Source: Streptomyces sp. CB01373 (GTDB taxonomy: Bacteria > Actinomycetota > Actinomycetes > Streptomycetales > Streptomycetaceae). From it: a stretch of DNA of 64,000 bases. Below, in pieces: positions 50,119-59,589 of the stretch. Each line of letters opens with the position of its first letter. Position 1 is the stretch's first letter. The DNA lies in contig NZ_NNBK01000019.1 in the NCBI RefSeq assembly GCF_002803075.1, positions 62,001 to 126,000 of the forward strand, in the 5' to 3' direction. The notes under the pieces were generated by a model that was not told the origin of the DNA, searched no databases, and was given only the letters and a program-made list of their open reading frames with translations. Made by a program: the position numbers and the translations under genes.

Positions 50119-50940
50119 GTGAGTACGTACGCGAACACACCGGCAGGTTGGTACCCGGACCCGCATGGAGCGGCCCAGACGCTGCGTTACTGGGACGGTT
50201 CCCAGTGGACGGAGCACACCCACGCCGACCCGCAGGCCCAGGCCGCGCCGCAGATGCCGCAGCAGCAGGCCGCCCCGGATCAGCGTGTGCAGCGCCAGGT
50301 CCAGCACCAGGCCGGAGTCGCTCCGGGCGCGCAGGGGGGTGGCTCCCTGTTCAGTGAGCCGGTGCTCGTGGTGAACCAGAAGGTCAAGCTCATCGAGCTG
50401 ACCAACGAGTACGCCGTCTTCGACCAGCACGGCAACCGGGTCGGCGCGGTCACCGAGATCGGGCAGAGCGCGCTGAAGAAGGCGATGCGGTTCGTCTCCA
50501 GCCTCGACCAGTTCATGACGCACAGGCTGGAGATCCGCGACGCCTACGGCACGCCCCAGTTGGTGCTCACCCGGCCGGCGAAGGTCTTCAAGTCGCGCGT
50601 GGTGGTGTCCCGTCCGGACGGCTCCGAGGTCGGCGAGATCGTCCAGCAGAACGTCTTCGGCAAGATCAACTTCGCGATGAACGCGAACGGGCAGCAGGTC
50701 GGCGCCATCAAGGCGGAGAACTGGCGCGCCTGGAACTTCGCCATCGTCGACCACGCCGACAACGAGGTCGCCCGGATCACCAAGACCTGGGAGGGCCTGG
50801 CGAAGGCGATGTTCACGACCGCCGACAACTACGTGCTCCAGATCCACTACCAGCTGCCCGAGCCGCTGCTGAGCCTGGTGGTCGCCACCGCGCTCACCGT
50901 CGACACGGCGCTCAAGCAGGACTCGCGCGGCTGGAACTGA
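50119..50940 (+). CDS. DUF2510 plus LURP-one/scramblase-like protein
   Basis: 273 residues from a GTG at 50119. The N-terminus is a DUF2510 module (PAGWYPDPHGAAQTLRYWDG, SQWTEHTH). A Gln/Pro linker leads to a tubby-like beta barrel of the LURP-one-related group: EPVLVVNQKVKLIELTNEYA, FDQHGNRVGAV and KINFAMNANGQQVGAIKAEN. DUF2510 commonly tethers actinobacterial proteins at the membrane; the LURP-one/scramblase fold binds lipids or phosphoinositides in other systems. Function in this organism is unknown. Confidence 0.75.
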   Translation: MSTYANTPAGWYPDPHGAAQTLRYWDGSQWTEHTHADPQAQAAPQMPQQQAAPDQRVQRQVQHQAGVAPGAQGGGSLFSEPVLVVNQKVKLIELTNEYAVFDQHGNRVGAVTEIGQSALKKAMRFVSSLDQFMTHRLEIRDAYGTPQLVLTRPAKVFKSRVVVSRPDGSEVGEIVQQNVFGKINFAMNANGQQVGAIKAENWRAWNFAIVDHADNEVARITKTWEGLAKAMFTTADNYVLQIHYQLPEPLLSLVVATALTVDTALKQDSRGWN

Positions 50941-50947
50941 CCGGCGG

Positions 50948-51928
50948 TTACAGCGGGGTGAGGTGTCCCGGCCCCAACGGCCGGGACGGCAGCGCCGGTT
51001 CCTGGGCGGGCGGTTCCGTCTCCAGGGCGAGTACGGCGGCCACCGGGTGGTCCGGGTCGTCGCCCCGCGCGGTGCGCTCGGGACCCGGTCCGGGGTGCGC
51101 GTCCGCGGGCCTCGGGGCGGCCCGCGAGAGCGTCACGACCCCCCAGGAGGCGAGGGCCGCGCCCGCCGAGGCCAGCAGCACGCCCGTCACGCCGCCCTTC
51201 AGTCCCTGGCCGAGCAGGGTGAGCCCGATCAGCGCGGCCGCCGCCGGATTGGTCAGCGTCAGCACCGCGAGCGGGGCGCCGAGCCCGTCCCGGTAGGCGG
51301 TCTGCGACAGCAGCAGGCCACCGGTGGCGAAGGCCGCGACGAGCAGCGCCACCAGGATCACGCGGGCGCTGAGCAGGGGTCCGGAGTGGTCCGTGGCGGC
51401 CACCGTCACCGTCTGGGTGAGCGCGGAGGCCACGCCCGAGGCGACCCCCGACGCGGTCGCGTGCCGCAGTCCCGGCCGCGCCCCCGGCCGTGACAGCGCG
51501 CCGATCAGGACGGCCGTGGCGCCCGCGACCGACAGTGCCTCCAGGGGGCTCAGCACGTGTACCGGGGCCGGTCCGGAGGCCGCGAGGAGCAGGGCGGCCA
51601 GGCCGAGCAGCGTGCACGCGGTTCCCCGCCACTCGGCTGCCACGACCCGCCGCCCGGCCATCCGCGCCCCCAGCGGCACGGCGGCCACCAGAGTGAGCGC
51701 GCCGAGCGGCTGGACCACGGTGAGCGGGCCGTACTTCAGGGCCGCCACGTGCAGCAGGGCCGCCGATCCGTTCAGCGCGACGGCCCACCACCAGGCGCCG
51801 GCCCGGAGCAGTCCGCGCAACCCCGTTCCGCGGTTGCGTGCGGCGAGCCGCTCCTGGGCGACCGCGGCGGTCGCGTAGGCGACAGCCGAGAACAGCGACA
51901 GGACCACGGCCGTCAGGGCGGCGTTCAC
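50948..51928 (-). CDS. EamA/DMT-superfamily transporter
   Basis: 326 residues with about nine or ten membrane helices in two related halves: FSAVAYATAAVAQERLAARN, YGPLTVVQPLGALTLVAAVP, then LTNPAAAALIGLTLLGQGLK. The GPLTVVQPLG element is typical of the DMT group acting on small metabolites. The last 60 residues are a soluble tail rich in Pro and charge. It is divergent from the TetR gene, which probably represses it. Confidence 0.75.
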   Translation of the reverse strand: MNAALTAVVLSLFSAVAYATAAVAQERLAARNRGTGLRGLLRAGAWWWAVALNGSAALLHVAALKYGPLTVVQPLGALTLVAAVPLGARMAGRRVVAAEWRGTACTLLGLAALLLAASGPAPVHVLSPLEALSVAGATAVLIGALSRPGARPGLRHATASGVASGVASALTQTVTVAATDHSGPLLSARVILVALLVAAFATGGLLLSQTAYRDGLGAPLAVLTLTNPAAAALIGLTLLGQGLKGGVTGVLLASAGAALASWGVVTLSRAAPRPADAHPGPGPERTARGDDPDHPVAAVLALETEPPAQEPALPSRPLGPGHLTPL

Positions 51929-52167
51929 CGGGCCGCCCCCGCCGGGGCGTGTCCCCCGGCCGGCCGGGACGCGGCGGCGAGCGGTCGCCCCGCCGGTCCG
52001 GCGGGCTCCGCTTCGGCGGCCTCGCTTCGGGATGTCATGCCCGGACCTCTCGTGACGGTGGTGCGTGGGGTGATGCCGGTGGTGCTGTCCGCACCCGCGT
52101 CGTCACCTGTGCCGATGCCCGCTTCGACACCGGTGCGGATGTACCATACATCGACACGACAGCGTAC

Positions 52168-52217
52168 CGATACGACAGTGTACCGATACGCAGGCGTACC
52201 GGTACACTGTCGTATCG
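52168..52217. promoter_or_regulatory. 18-bp inverted repeat, candidate TetR operator
   Basis: CGATACGACAGTGTACCG (52168-52185) is perfectly complemented by 52200-52217, with a 14-base centre that itself contains another GTAC. The direct repeat GTACCGATACG also occurs twice. The 363-bp gap between the divergent transporter (51928) and TetR (52292) genes contains no gene that I can support. Multiple overlapping GTACCGATACG-like sites suggest cooperative binding by the TetR product. Confidence 0.72.
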
Positions 52218-52291
52218 ATGGACCTTCGCCACACTGGAGAGCGGGCCCCGAGCCAGGCCTGAACTCCCGGACACGAGTGAGGAGCGCAGCG

Positions 52292-52933
52292 ATGACATCG
52301 CAGGCCGCGGACGAGCCGGAGACGGTTGTCGCCTCGCGCCGCTCCAAGCTCACGCCGGAGCGTGAGCAGGAGTTCTTCGATGCCGTGCTCGAACAGATCC
52401 GCGAGCACGGCTACGACGCCGTCACCATGGAGGGCGTCGCCGCCAGCACACGGTGCAGCAAGTCGACGCTCTACCGGCAGTGGCGGACCAAGCCTCAGTT
52501 CGTGGCGGCCGCCCTGCGGTCCAGCGGCCGCTGCCGCTTCGCCGGCATCGACACCGGCTCGCTCGCCGAGGACCTGCGGCGGGTGGCGCGGTCCGCGGGC
52601 GAGTGGTCGGGCCGGGACACCCGCCTCCTCCAGGCGCTCGGACACGCGATCACGCTGGACCCCGAGCTGCAGCGGGCGCTGCGCGAGACGCTGGTCGAGC
52701 CGGAGATCGCCGCGCTGCGGGAGATCCTGCGGCGCGGGGTGGAGCGCGGCGAGGTCCTCGCGGACAATCCCGCGCTGGAGTTCGTACCCGCGCAGCTGTT
52801 CGGCGTCCTGCGCATCCGGCCCGTCCTCGAGGGGGAGTACGCCGACCCGGACTACGTGGTCCGGTTTCTGGAGGCCGCGGTGCTGCCGGCGCTGGGCCTC
52901 GGTTCACGACTCAGGCCACCGTCACCGGGATGA
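52292..52933 (+). CDS. TetR-family repressor
   Basis: 213 residues from an ATG at 52292 with GAGGAG upstream. The TetR helix-turn-helix reads FFDAVLEQIREHGYDAVTME then GVAASTRCSKSTLYRQWRTK. The C-terminal half matches the TetR_C ligand-binding helices (VEPEIAALREILRRGVERGE). It likely controls itself and the divergent EamA-like transporter through the 18-bp inverted repeat. The ligand is unknown. Confidence 0.88.
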   Translation: MTSQAADEPETVVASRRSKLTPEREQEFFDAVLEQIREHGYDAVTMEGVAASTRCSKSTLYRQWRTKPQFVAAALRSSGRCRFAGIDTGSLAEDLRRVARSAGEWSGRDTRLLQALGHAITLDPELQRALRETLVEPEIAALREILRRGVERGEVLADNPALEFVPAQLFGVLRIRPVLEGEYADPDYVVRFLEAAVLPALGLGSRLRPPSPG

Positions 52934-52974
52934 CCGGGCGGTGACCTGCCCGGACGGGGGCGGCGCGCACCCCG

Positions 52975-53017
52975 GACGGGCGGGCTACCTCTGGAGCGGA
53001 GAGGTAGCCCGCCCGTC
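52975..53017. terminator. Perfect 18-bp terminator stem between convergent genes
   Basis: GACGGGCGGGCTACCTCT (52975-52992) pairs exactly with 53000-53017 around a 7-base loop. It serves the TetR gene and the convergent DUF2510 protein gene. Confidence 0.88.
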
Positions 53018-53068
53018 CGTCATGGGCCGCCGGGTCCGCGTATGCCCGGGTACGACCCGGACGACGGC

Positions 53069-54133
53069 TCAGACGCTCTGGCCGCTGCCGCCGCCCGAGG
53101 CCGCCTCGATGCCCCGGGTGATGTCGTCGATCACGGACTGCGGCTCCCCGACGTCGACGCCGAAGCGGACGACGATCAGCTGCCGTGAGGCGCCGGGCGA
53201 GGTGAAGGCCAGCGACTCCACGTACCCGTCGGCGCCCTTGCTGGTGACGGCCTTCCAGCGGACCAGGTAGCCCTCCTGCCCGGCCACGGTCACCGCCTTG
53301 GAGGCCAGCACCTCGTGAGAGGTGATCCTGCCGTAGGCCTCGCCCCCGTAGGAGTCCTCGGCGTTCGCCGCGATGTCGGCCTTGGCGACCTCCTCGGGCG
53401 TGGTTCCGCGCAGGCCCAGCACGAGCGCGGGAGCCGAGTAGGCGCCGCCCTTGGTGCAGTTCTTGGAGGTGTCGCCGGGGCACTTGTAGGCGTCGTTCGA
53501 CGTGACCTGGGCGCCCACCCCCAGCTCCTGGCCGTACCAGCCGTCGGGTATGGGCAGGCTGATGCCGCTGACCGCGTCGGTCACCGAGCCGCTCTTGATC
53601 TTCGGCGCCTCGGACGGCCCGCCACCGGACCCACCGGACCCACCGGACCCGCCGGACCCGCCGGACCCGTCCGAGCCTCCGGATCCGCCCGGGCCGCCGA
53701 ACGGGCCGCGTTCCTCGCCGCTGCCGCCCCGGCCCTCCTGCCCCTGCCGGGACCCGGCACGGCCGTCCTTGCCGCCCTCGCCGTGGACCAGCGCGAGCAC
53801 GCCGACGCCGATGCTCGCGAGCACCGCGGCCGCCACTCCGACGGCGATGCCGATCCGCAGCCCGCGCCGCGCGGGGGCGGGAGGCCGGCCGGGGTATCCG
53901 GGGTGCCCCGGATAGCCCGGGTGTCCGGGATACCCCGGAGAGGCCGGATACCCTGGAGAGGCCGGGTACGGCCCCGGGGCCGCCTGCTGCGCCGGGGGAC
54001 CCCACACGGCCGCCGATCCGACGGGCCGGGTCTGGTCCGTCCATGCCCTGCCGTCCCACCAGCGCTCGGTGGCGGGGCCGTCACTTGTCTGCCCGGGGTC
54101 GGGGTACCACCCGGGAGGAGTCACCTGCGTCAT
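53069..54133 (-). CDS. DUF2510 membrane protein with extracytoplasmic domain
   Basis: 354 residues. DUF2510 at the N-terminus (PPGWYPDPGQTSDGPATERW), then YPASPGYPGHPGYPGHPGYP repeats, a membrane helix (GIAVGVAAAVLASIGVGVLA), a Gly/Ser linker of about 60 residues and an outer domain of about 170 residues: VSGISLPIPDGWYGQELGVG, CPGDTSKNCTKGGAY (possible disulfide) and VAGQEGYLVRWKAVTSKGAD. The outer part resembles small lipoprotein-like domains of unknown role common in Streptomyces. The cytoplasmic PGYP repeats may mediate condensation or tethering. Function unknown. Confidence 0.78.
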   Translation of the reverse strand: MTQVTPPGWYPDPGQTSDGPATERWWDGRAWTDQTRPVGSAAVWGPPAQQAAPGPYPASPGYPASPGYPGHPGYPGHPGYPGRPPAPARRGLRIGIAVGVAAAVLASIGVGVLALVHGEGGKDGRAGSRQGQEGRGGSGEERGPFGGPGGSGGSDGSGGSGGSGGSGGSGGGPSEAPKIKSGSVTDAVSGISLPIPDGWYGQELGVGAQVTSNDAYKCPGDTSKNCTKGGAYSAPALVLGLRGTTPEEVAKADIAANAEDSYGGEAYGRITSHEVLASKAVTVAGQEGYLVRWKAVTSKGADGYVESLAFTSPGASRQLIVVRFGVDVGEPQSVIDDITRGIEAASGGGSGQSV

Positions 54134-54317
54134 GTGCCTACCGTATGAGGCGTCGGTGAAAGCCCGATGAGAGGACCCCGTTCCCGCTCACCGCGGCGCC
54201 CCTCTACCGCAGGTCACCCGGCAACGGCAACAGCTGCCGGGACGGGCCGCCGCATCGGGCGCTCGGGGGCTACGCTCGAAGTCTGCATGCCGTCGGGTGA
54301 CTTGGGGAGGTAGCGGG

Positions 54318-57008
54318 ATGACGGAGGTACGGCCGGGCACGGCCGCCTCGGACTCGCTGTGGGAGCGTGACGAGGAACTCACCGCCGTCGTACGCGCGAT
54401 CGACGTCCTGTGCGCCGACCGCGCGTCCGCGGGAGGACTGCTGGTCCTGGAGGGCGAGGCCGGTCTGGGCAAGACCGCCCTGCTGACCGAGACCCGCCGC
54501 ATCGCCCAGGACCGCGGCTGCGCCGTGTGGTCGGCGCGCGGCGGCGAGACCCTGCGCTCCGTTCCCTTCAACGTGGTACGGCAGTTGCTGCAGCCCGCGC
54601 TGCTTTCGCTGATGCCCGAGGAGGCCCGTGAGTACCTCGGCGACTGGTACCACATCGCCGGCCCCGCCCTCGGCATCGCCGAACCCCGGGACGGGCACGC
54701 CGACCCGCAGGGCGTGTGCGACGGCCTGGTCGCCGCCGTGCGCCGGCTCGCCGAGCGCGAGTGGCCGCTGGTGCTGCTGATCGACGACGCCCACTGGGCC
54801 GACGCGGAGACCCTGCGCTGGCTCGCCGCGTTCGCCGAGCGCCTCGACGACCTGCCCGTACTGCTCGTGGTCACCCGCCGGCCGGGCGAGATCGGCGGCG
54901 AGGGCGCACAGTGCCTGGACGCGGCCGTCGCCGCCGCGGGCGTGCACGCCCTGAACGCCCTGACCCCCGAGGCGACCGCCGGGCTCACCCGCACCACCCT
55001 CGGCCCGCACGCCGACGCCCCGTTCTGCCGCGAGGTGTGGGCGGTCACCGGCGGCAACCCGTACGAGACCGTCGAACTGCTCGCCAAGGTGCGCGACAGC
55101 GAACTCGAACCGGTCGAGGCCCGGGCCGCCGAACTGCGCGCCCTGAACCGCTCCGCCCGCGGCGGCGGCCTCGTCGCCCGCCTGGAGGAACTCGGCATAG
55201 ACGCCACCCGGTTCGCCTGGGCCGCCGCGGTCCTCGGCACCGGCATCTCCGTGGAGCTCGTCGCCCGGCTGGCCACCATGACCCGCGACGACGCCGAGCG
55301 CTGCGCCGAACTGCTGCGCCGCGCCCGCATCCTCACCGAGCCGGACCCGGGGACCGGCCGGGGCGGCGGCGGGGAGCTGGAATTCTTGCACCCGTTGATC
55401 GCCACCGATGTCTACAACTCCATCCCGGACGCCCTGCGCACCGCCATGCACGGCATCGCCGCCCAGGTGGTCACCGACTCCGGGCTCGGCGCCGCGGCGG
55501 CCTCCCGGCATCTGCTCCAGGTCCACCCGGACGACGACCAGGAACTCGTCGAGGAGCTGCGCGAGGCGGCCCGCGAACACCTCGCCGTCGGCGCGTCCGA
55601 CGCGGCCCGCCAGTGCCTGGAGCGGGCCCTGCTGGAGCCGCCGACGCCCGGCACGCACGCGCGTGTGCTCTACGAGCTGGGCTGCGCCACGCGGCTGACC
55701 GCGCCCGCCACCACCATCGAGCACCTCCAGCGGGCGCTCGCCATGCCCGGCCTCGACGGTCCCACCCGTGTGGACGCCGTGCGGCGGCTCTCCCAGGCCC
55801 TGCTCCACAACGACCAGCTGGAGGAGGCCGTCCGCACGGTCGAGGCGGAGGCCGCCCGCCACGAACCGGGGCCGACCCGGATGCGGTTGCAGGCCGTGCA
55901 GTACATGTGGGAGGGCCTGTACACGAGCGGGACCAGCTCCCCGGACCGCTCCGAGCGCCTCGCCGCGCTCGCCTCCGGCTGCACCGGACGCGACAACTCC
56001 GAGCGCGCCCTGCTGATCCTGCGCGGTTTCGACGCCATGACCCGCGGCGAGAGCGCCGAGGAGGTCGTGGAGCTGTGCGACCGGGCCCTCGTCAACGGCC
56101 GCCTCGCACCCGGACTCGGCTGGACCGACACCGAGTGGGGCATCGAACTGCTGCTGATGCTCGCCACCGCCTACGCCTACTGCGACCGCCTCGACCGCGC
56201 CGAGACGCTCTACACCGAGGCCCTGCGCGCCTACGAGATTGCTGGTTGGAGCGGCGGCCACCTCGCCCTCGCCCACGCCTACGTCGGCCTCGGGCACCGC
56301 AGGCGCGGCCGGCTGCGGGAGGCGGAGGAGGCCCTGCGGGCATCGCTGCGCCTGGCCGAGCGGGTCGGCCGCGGACTGCCCCTGTACTGGACCGCGACCT
56401 GCAACCTCGTCGACACCCTGCTCGCCCGCGGCCATGTCGAGCGGGCCTGGGAGGTGGCCGAGCAGCACGACTTCGCCCCGCCCTACCCGTCCACCATCGT
56501 GCTGCCCGATCCGCACAGCGTGCGCGGCCGGCTGCTGCTGGCCCTCGGCCGCACCGAGGACGGCCTGGGCGAACTGGATGCGGCCGAGAAGGCGGCGGCC
56601 GCCCGCGGCCACCAGAACCCGGTGACGGTGCCCTGGGCGGCCGACCTGGCCCGGGCGCTCGCCACCGAGGACCCCGAGCGGGCCGGGCGGCTCGTCGCCG
56701 ACCTCCGCCGCCAGGCCGAGCGGTTCGGCACCGACACCGCCATAGGAGAGGCCCTGCGCTGCGCCGCGGCCCTGGAGACCGGCCAGCGGGCGGTCCGGCT
56801 GGCCGCCCAGGCCGTCACCTACCTGGAGGCCTCCCCCTGCCAGTACGAACACGCCGTCGCCCGCGTCGAGTTCGGCATCGTCTCGCGCTCGGCCGCCGAA
56901 CTGGGCCGTGGCCTGGCCCTGGCACGCTCGTGCGGCGCGGACGGCCTGGCGCAGCGGGCGGCACGACTCCTTGAGTCGGAACACGGGCTGAGCCAGGCCC
57001 CGGCGTAG
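54318..57008 (+). CDS. LAL-type AAA/STAND ATPase lacking a LuxR domain
   Basis: 896 residues from an ATG at 54318 (GGGGAGG upstream). The N-terminal ATPase has Walker A LEGEAGLGKTALLTE (about 44-58) and Walker B PLVLLIDDAHWADAETLRWL, the hallmark of large ATP-binding LuxR (LAL) regulators. The middle and C-terminus are TPR-like helical repeats (YAYCDRLDRAETLYTEALRA; AHAYVGLGHRRRGRLREAEE). The expected C-terminal LuxR helix-turn-helix is absent: the protein ends ARLLESEHGLSQAPA and the frame stops. It is thus a LAL-like STAND ATPase without visible DNA-binding domain, perhaps a signalling or partner protein. Confidence 0.8.
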   Translation: MTEVRPGTAASDSLWERDEELTAVVRAIDVLCADRASAGGLLVLEGEAGLGKTALLTETRRIAQDRGCAVWSARGGETLRSVPFNVVRQLLQPALLSLMPEEAREYLGDWYHIAGPALGIAEPRDGHADPQGVCDGLVAAVRRLAEREWPLVLLIDDAHWADAETLRWLAAFAERLDDLPVLLVVTRRPGEIGGEGAQCLDAAVAAAGVHALNALTPEATAGLTRTTLGPHADAPFCREVWAVTGGNPYETVELLAKVRDSELEPVEARAAELRALNRSARGGGLVARLEELGIDATRFAWAAAVLGTGISVELVARLATMTRDDAERCAELLRRARILTEPDPGTGRGGGGELEFLHPLIATDVYNSIPDALRTAMHGIAAQVVTDSGLGAAAASRHLLQVHPDDDQELVEELREAAREHLAVGASDAARQCLERALLEPPTPGTHARVLYELGCATRLTAPATTIEHLQRALAMPGLDGPTRVDAVRRLSQALLHNDQLEEAVRTVEAEAARHEPGPTRMRLQAVQYMWEGLYTSGTSSPDRSERLAALASGCTGRDNSERALLILRGFDAMTRGESAEEVVELCDRALVNGRLAPGLGWTDTEWGIELLLMLATAYAYCDRLDRAETLYTEALRAYEIAGWSGGHLALAHAYVGLGHRRRGRLREAEEALRASLRLAERVGRGLPLYWTATCNLVDTLLARGHVERAWEVAEQHDFAPPYPSTIVLPDPHSVRGRLLLALGRTEDGLGELDAAEKAAAARGHQNPVTVPWAADLARALATEDPERAGRLVADLRRQAERFGTDTAIGEALRCAAALETGQRAVRLAAQAVTYLEASPCQYEHAVARVEFGIVSRSAAELGRGLALARSCGADGLAQRAARLLESEHGLSQAPA

Positions 57009-57118
57009 GGCCGGTACGGGGGACCGTGCGGTGGGCGCGGGTTCGGTACGCCTGTCCACGGCCGGGGGACGCCCACCTGGGCCGCGGTGACAGGAAGAGC
57101 CGTCGCCCGCGGCCCCCG

Positions 57119-58234
57119 TCAGTCCTCGTCCGGCTCCTCCGCCAGCACCCGCTGGGCCACCGCGAAAGCCGAGTTGGCCGCCGGGACCCCGCAGTACACG
57201 GCGCTCTGGAGCAGCGCCGCGCCGATCTCGTCGGGGGTGAGCCCGTTGCGGCGGGCCGCCCGTACGTGCATGGCCAGTTCGTCGTAGTGGCCGTGCGCGA
57301 TCAGCGCCGTCAGGGTGATCAGGCTGCGCTCGCGGCGGCTCAGCGTCGGGTCGGTCCAGATCTCGCCCCAGGCGTAGCGGGAGATGAAGTCCTGGAAGCG
57401 GGCCGTGAACGGGGTCTGCCGGGTCTGCGCCCGGTCGACGTGCGCGTCGCCGAGCACCTCGCGGCGCACCTCCATGCCCCGCCGGGGAGCACCGTCGAGG
57501 TGGGTGCGCAGCACCGCCAGGACCGCCTCGGGGCACTGCGCGGGCGCCAGGTGCGAGGCGCCGGGGATCTCGGCCAGCGCGGAGCCGGGCACCGCGTCGG
57601 CGATCTGCCGCAGATGCGCGGGCGGGGTGGCCGGGTCCTCACGGCCCGCGACCAGCAGCGTCGGTGCGCCGATCTCCGGCAGCCGGTCCCTGAGGTCGAA
57701 GGCGGCCAGCGCGTCGCAGCAGGCGGCGTACGCCTCCGGGTCGGCCTCCCGGTGGTCCCGGACCAGTTCCGGCACGGTGAAGTCACCGGCGAACCACCGG
57801 GCGCCGGCGCTCTCGACCAGCCACTCAAGACCGTCCCGCCGGACCCGCTCCGCCCGCTCCTGCCATGCCTTGGCGCCGTTGAAGTGGGCCGACGAGCAGA
57901 TCACGGCGAGCGAGTCGACGCGCTCGGGGTGGTGCACGGCGAGGTGCAGACCCACGGCGCCGCCCAGCGACACCCCGGCGTACGCGAACCGTTCGATGCC
58001 GAGCGAGTCGGCGAGCGCCAGCACCAGGCCGGCGAGGTCGCCGACGGTCGCGCCCGGCCCGATCAGCCCGGCCGGTGAACCCCCGTGCCCTGGCAGGTCC
58101 CAGCGGACCACCCGGTGGGAGATCGCCAGCTCGGGGGCGACCTTGTCCCACAGCGCGTACGACGTGCCGAGGGACGGCCCGAGCAGCAGCGGGGGAGCGG
58201 AGGCGGGGCCTTCGAGGAGGTGGTGCAGAGTCAA
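57119..58234 (-). CDS. pcaL: 3-oxoadipate enol-lactonase / 4-carboxymuconolactone decarboxylase fusion
   Basis: 371 residues. The N-terminal 250 residues are an alpha/beta hydrolase (RWDLPGHGGSP; nucleophile Ser89 in AGVSLGGA; catalytic His in IPGASHLAPAQCP), the enol-lactonase PcaD activity. The C-terminal 115 residues are a CMD domain (RYAWGEIWTDPTLSRRERSL; GHYDELAMHVRAARRNGLTP), the PcaC decarboxylase. The fusion is the PcaL form known from Streptomyces and relatives. It is last in the reverse-strand pca operon and overlaps pcaB by four bases, converting 3-carboxy-muconolactone to 3-oxoadipate. Confidence 0.94.
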   Translation of the reverse strand: MTLHHLLEGPASAPPLLLGPSLGTSYALWDKVAPELAISHRVVRWDLPGHGGSPAGLIGPGATVGDLAGLVLALADSLGIERFAYAGVSLGGAVGLHLAVHHPERVDSLAVICSSAHFNGAKAWQERAERVRRDGLEWLVESAGARWFAGDFTVPELVRDHREADPEAYAACCDALAAFDLRDRLPEIGAPTLLVAGREDPATPPAHLRQIADAVPGSALAEIPGASHLAPAQCPEAVLAVLRTHLDGAPRRGMEVRREVLGDAHVDRAQTRQTPFTARFQDFISRYAWGEIWTDPTLSRRERSLITLTALIAHGHYDELAMHVRAARRNGLTPDEIGAALLQSAVYCGVPAANSAFAVAQRVLAEEPDED

Positions 58235-59589
58235 CGTCGCTCCAGGGCACGGTCGGTGAGGGTTCCGGCGGAGCCGGTGTAACGGGCCGGGTCGGTGAGT
58301 TCGCCCAGATCCACGTCCACGTCCTTCAACTCGGGCTGTTCGGCGAGGAGGTCACGGAGGCTTCGGTTCTCCGCGTAGGCGCGCCGGGCGAGTTCGGTGA
58401 GCAGCTCCTTGGCACGGGCCCGGCCGAGCACGGGGGCCAGCTCGGCCGACAGCCGCTCGGAGACGATCAGCCCATGGGTCAGCCCGAGATGGGCGCGCAT
58501 CGCGTCCGCGTCCACTCGCAGGCCCTCGGTCAGCTCCGCGGCGTCGCGGGCCGCGCCGCCGACGAGCCGCAGCAGCTCCCGCAGCGGCTCCCACTCCGCG
58601 TGCCAGGCGCCGGGCGGCCGTTCGTCCGGCGCCACCAGCGACCCGTGGAGGCCGGCCGCGAGGTGCGGCGCGCGCTGGGCGGCGGCCGCGATCAGGGTGG
58701 ACCGCACGGGGTTCGCCTTGTGCGGCATGGCGGAGGAACCGCCGCCACTGCCCTCGGCGAGTTCCGCGGTCTCCGTACGGGTCAGCACCAGCACGTCCGC
58801 GGCGATCTTGCCCAGCGCCCCGGCGGCGAAGGCGAGGCATCCGGCGAGATCGGCGATCGGGGTGCGCAGTGTGTGCCAGGGCAACAGCGGCTCGCACAGG
58901 CCCAGTTCACGGGCGTACGCGGCGACGAGCGCGGTCGGGTCCTCGGCGCCGTACGCGGAGAAGGCCGCCAGCGTCCCCGCAGCGCCGCCGAGTTGGGCGG
59001 GCAGGGAGTCCCGCACCCGGATGATCCGGTCCCTGGCGTCCAGCACCAGCGACCGCCAGCCTGCCGCCTTCAGGCCGAACGTCGTCGGCACGGCATGCTG
59101 GGTCAGCGTCCGGCCCGGCATCGCCGTGTCGCGGTGCGCGGCGGCCGTCCGGGCCAGCGCCTGCTCGGTGCGGGCCAGATCGGCGAGGACCAGGCCCAGG
59201 GTGCGCACCGCGACCAGCATCGTCGCCGTGTCCATGATGTCCTGGCTGGTCGCGCCCCGGTGGACGTAGGAGCCGTACTCCTCACCCACGGCGCGGGTGA
59301 GGTCGGCGACCAGCGGGATGACCGGGTTGCCGCCGCCGCGGGCGCGTTCCGCGAGCGCGCGCAGGTCGAAGCGGTCCGGATCGGCCGCCCGGGTCACCGC
59401 CTCGGCCGCCCGGTCCGGGGCGAGGCCGAGAGCGGCCTGGGCGCGGGTGAGGGCCGCCTCCGCGTCGAGCAGGGCCCGCAAATAGGCGGAGTCGCTCGTC
59501 GCGGACGCGGCGGGGGAGCCGGCCCAGCCCGGAGCGAGCAGGCCGGCGTCGAGACCCACGGCGGCGGGATCAGCGGCGGATGGTGTCAC
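58231..59589 (-). CDS. pcaB: 3-carboxy-cis,cis-muconate cycloisomerase
   Basis: 452 residues of the fumarase/aspartase superfamily. The signature GSSAMPHKANPVRSTLI carries the catalytic Ser loop; YVHRGATSQDIMDTATML is the conserved second region. It cyclises 3-carboxymuconate, the ring-opened product of protocatechuate 3,4-dioxygenase. The start overlaps the pcaG stop, and the stop overlaps the pcaL start, so translation is coupled. Confidence 0.94.
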   Translation of the reverse strand: MTPSAADPAAVGLDAGLLAPGWAGSPAASATSDSAYLRALLDAEAALTRAQAALGLAPDRAAEAVTRAADPDRFDLRALAERARGGGNPVIPLVADLTRAVGEEYGSYVHRGATSQDIMDTATMLVAVRTLGLVLADLARTEQALARTAAAHRDTAMPGRTLTQHAVPTTFGLKAAGWRSLVLDARDRIIRVRDSLPAQLGGAAGTLAAFSAYGAEDPTALVAAYARELGLCEPLLPWHTLRTPIADLAGCLAFAAGALGKIAADVLVLTRTETAELAEGSGGGSSAMPHKANPVRSTLIAAAAQRAPHLAAGLHGSLVAPDERPPGAWHAEWEPLRELLRLVGGAARDAAELTEGLRVDADAMRAHLGLTHGLIVSERLSAELAPVLGRARAKELLTELARRAYAENRSLRDLLAEQPELKDVDVDLGELTDPARYTGSAGTLTDRALERR

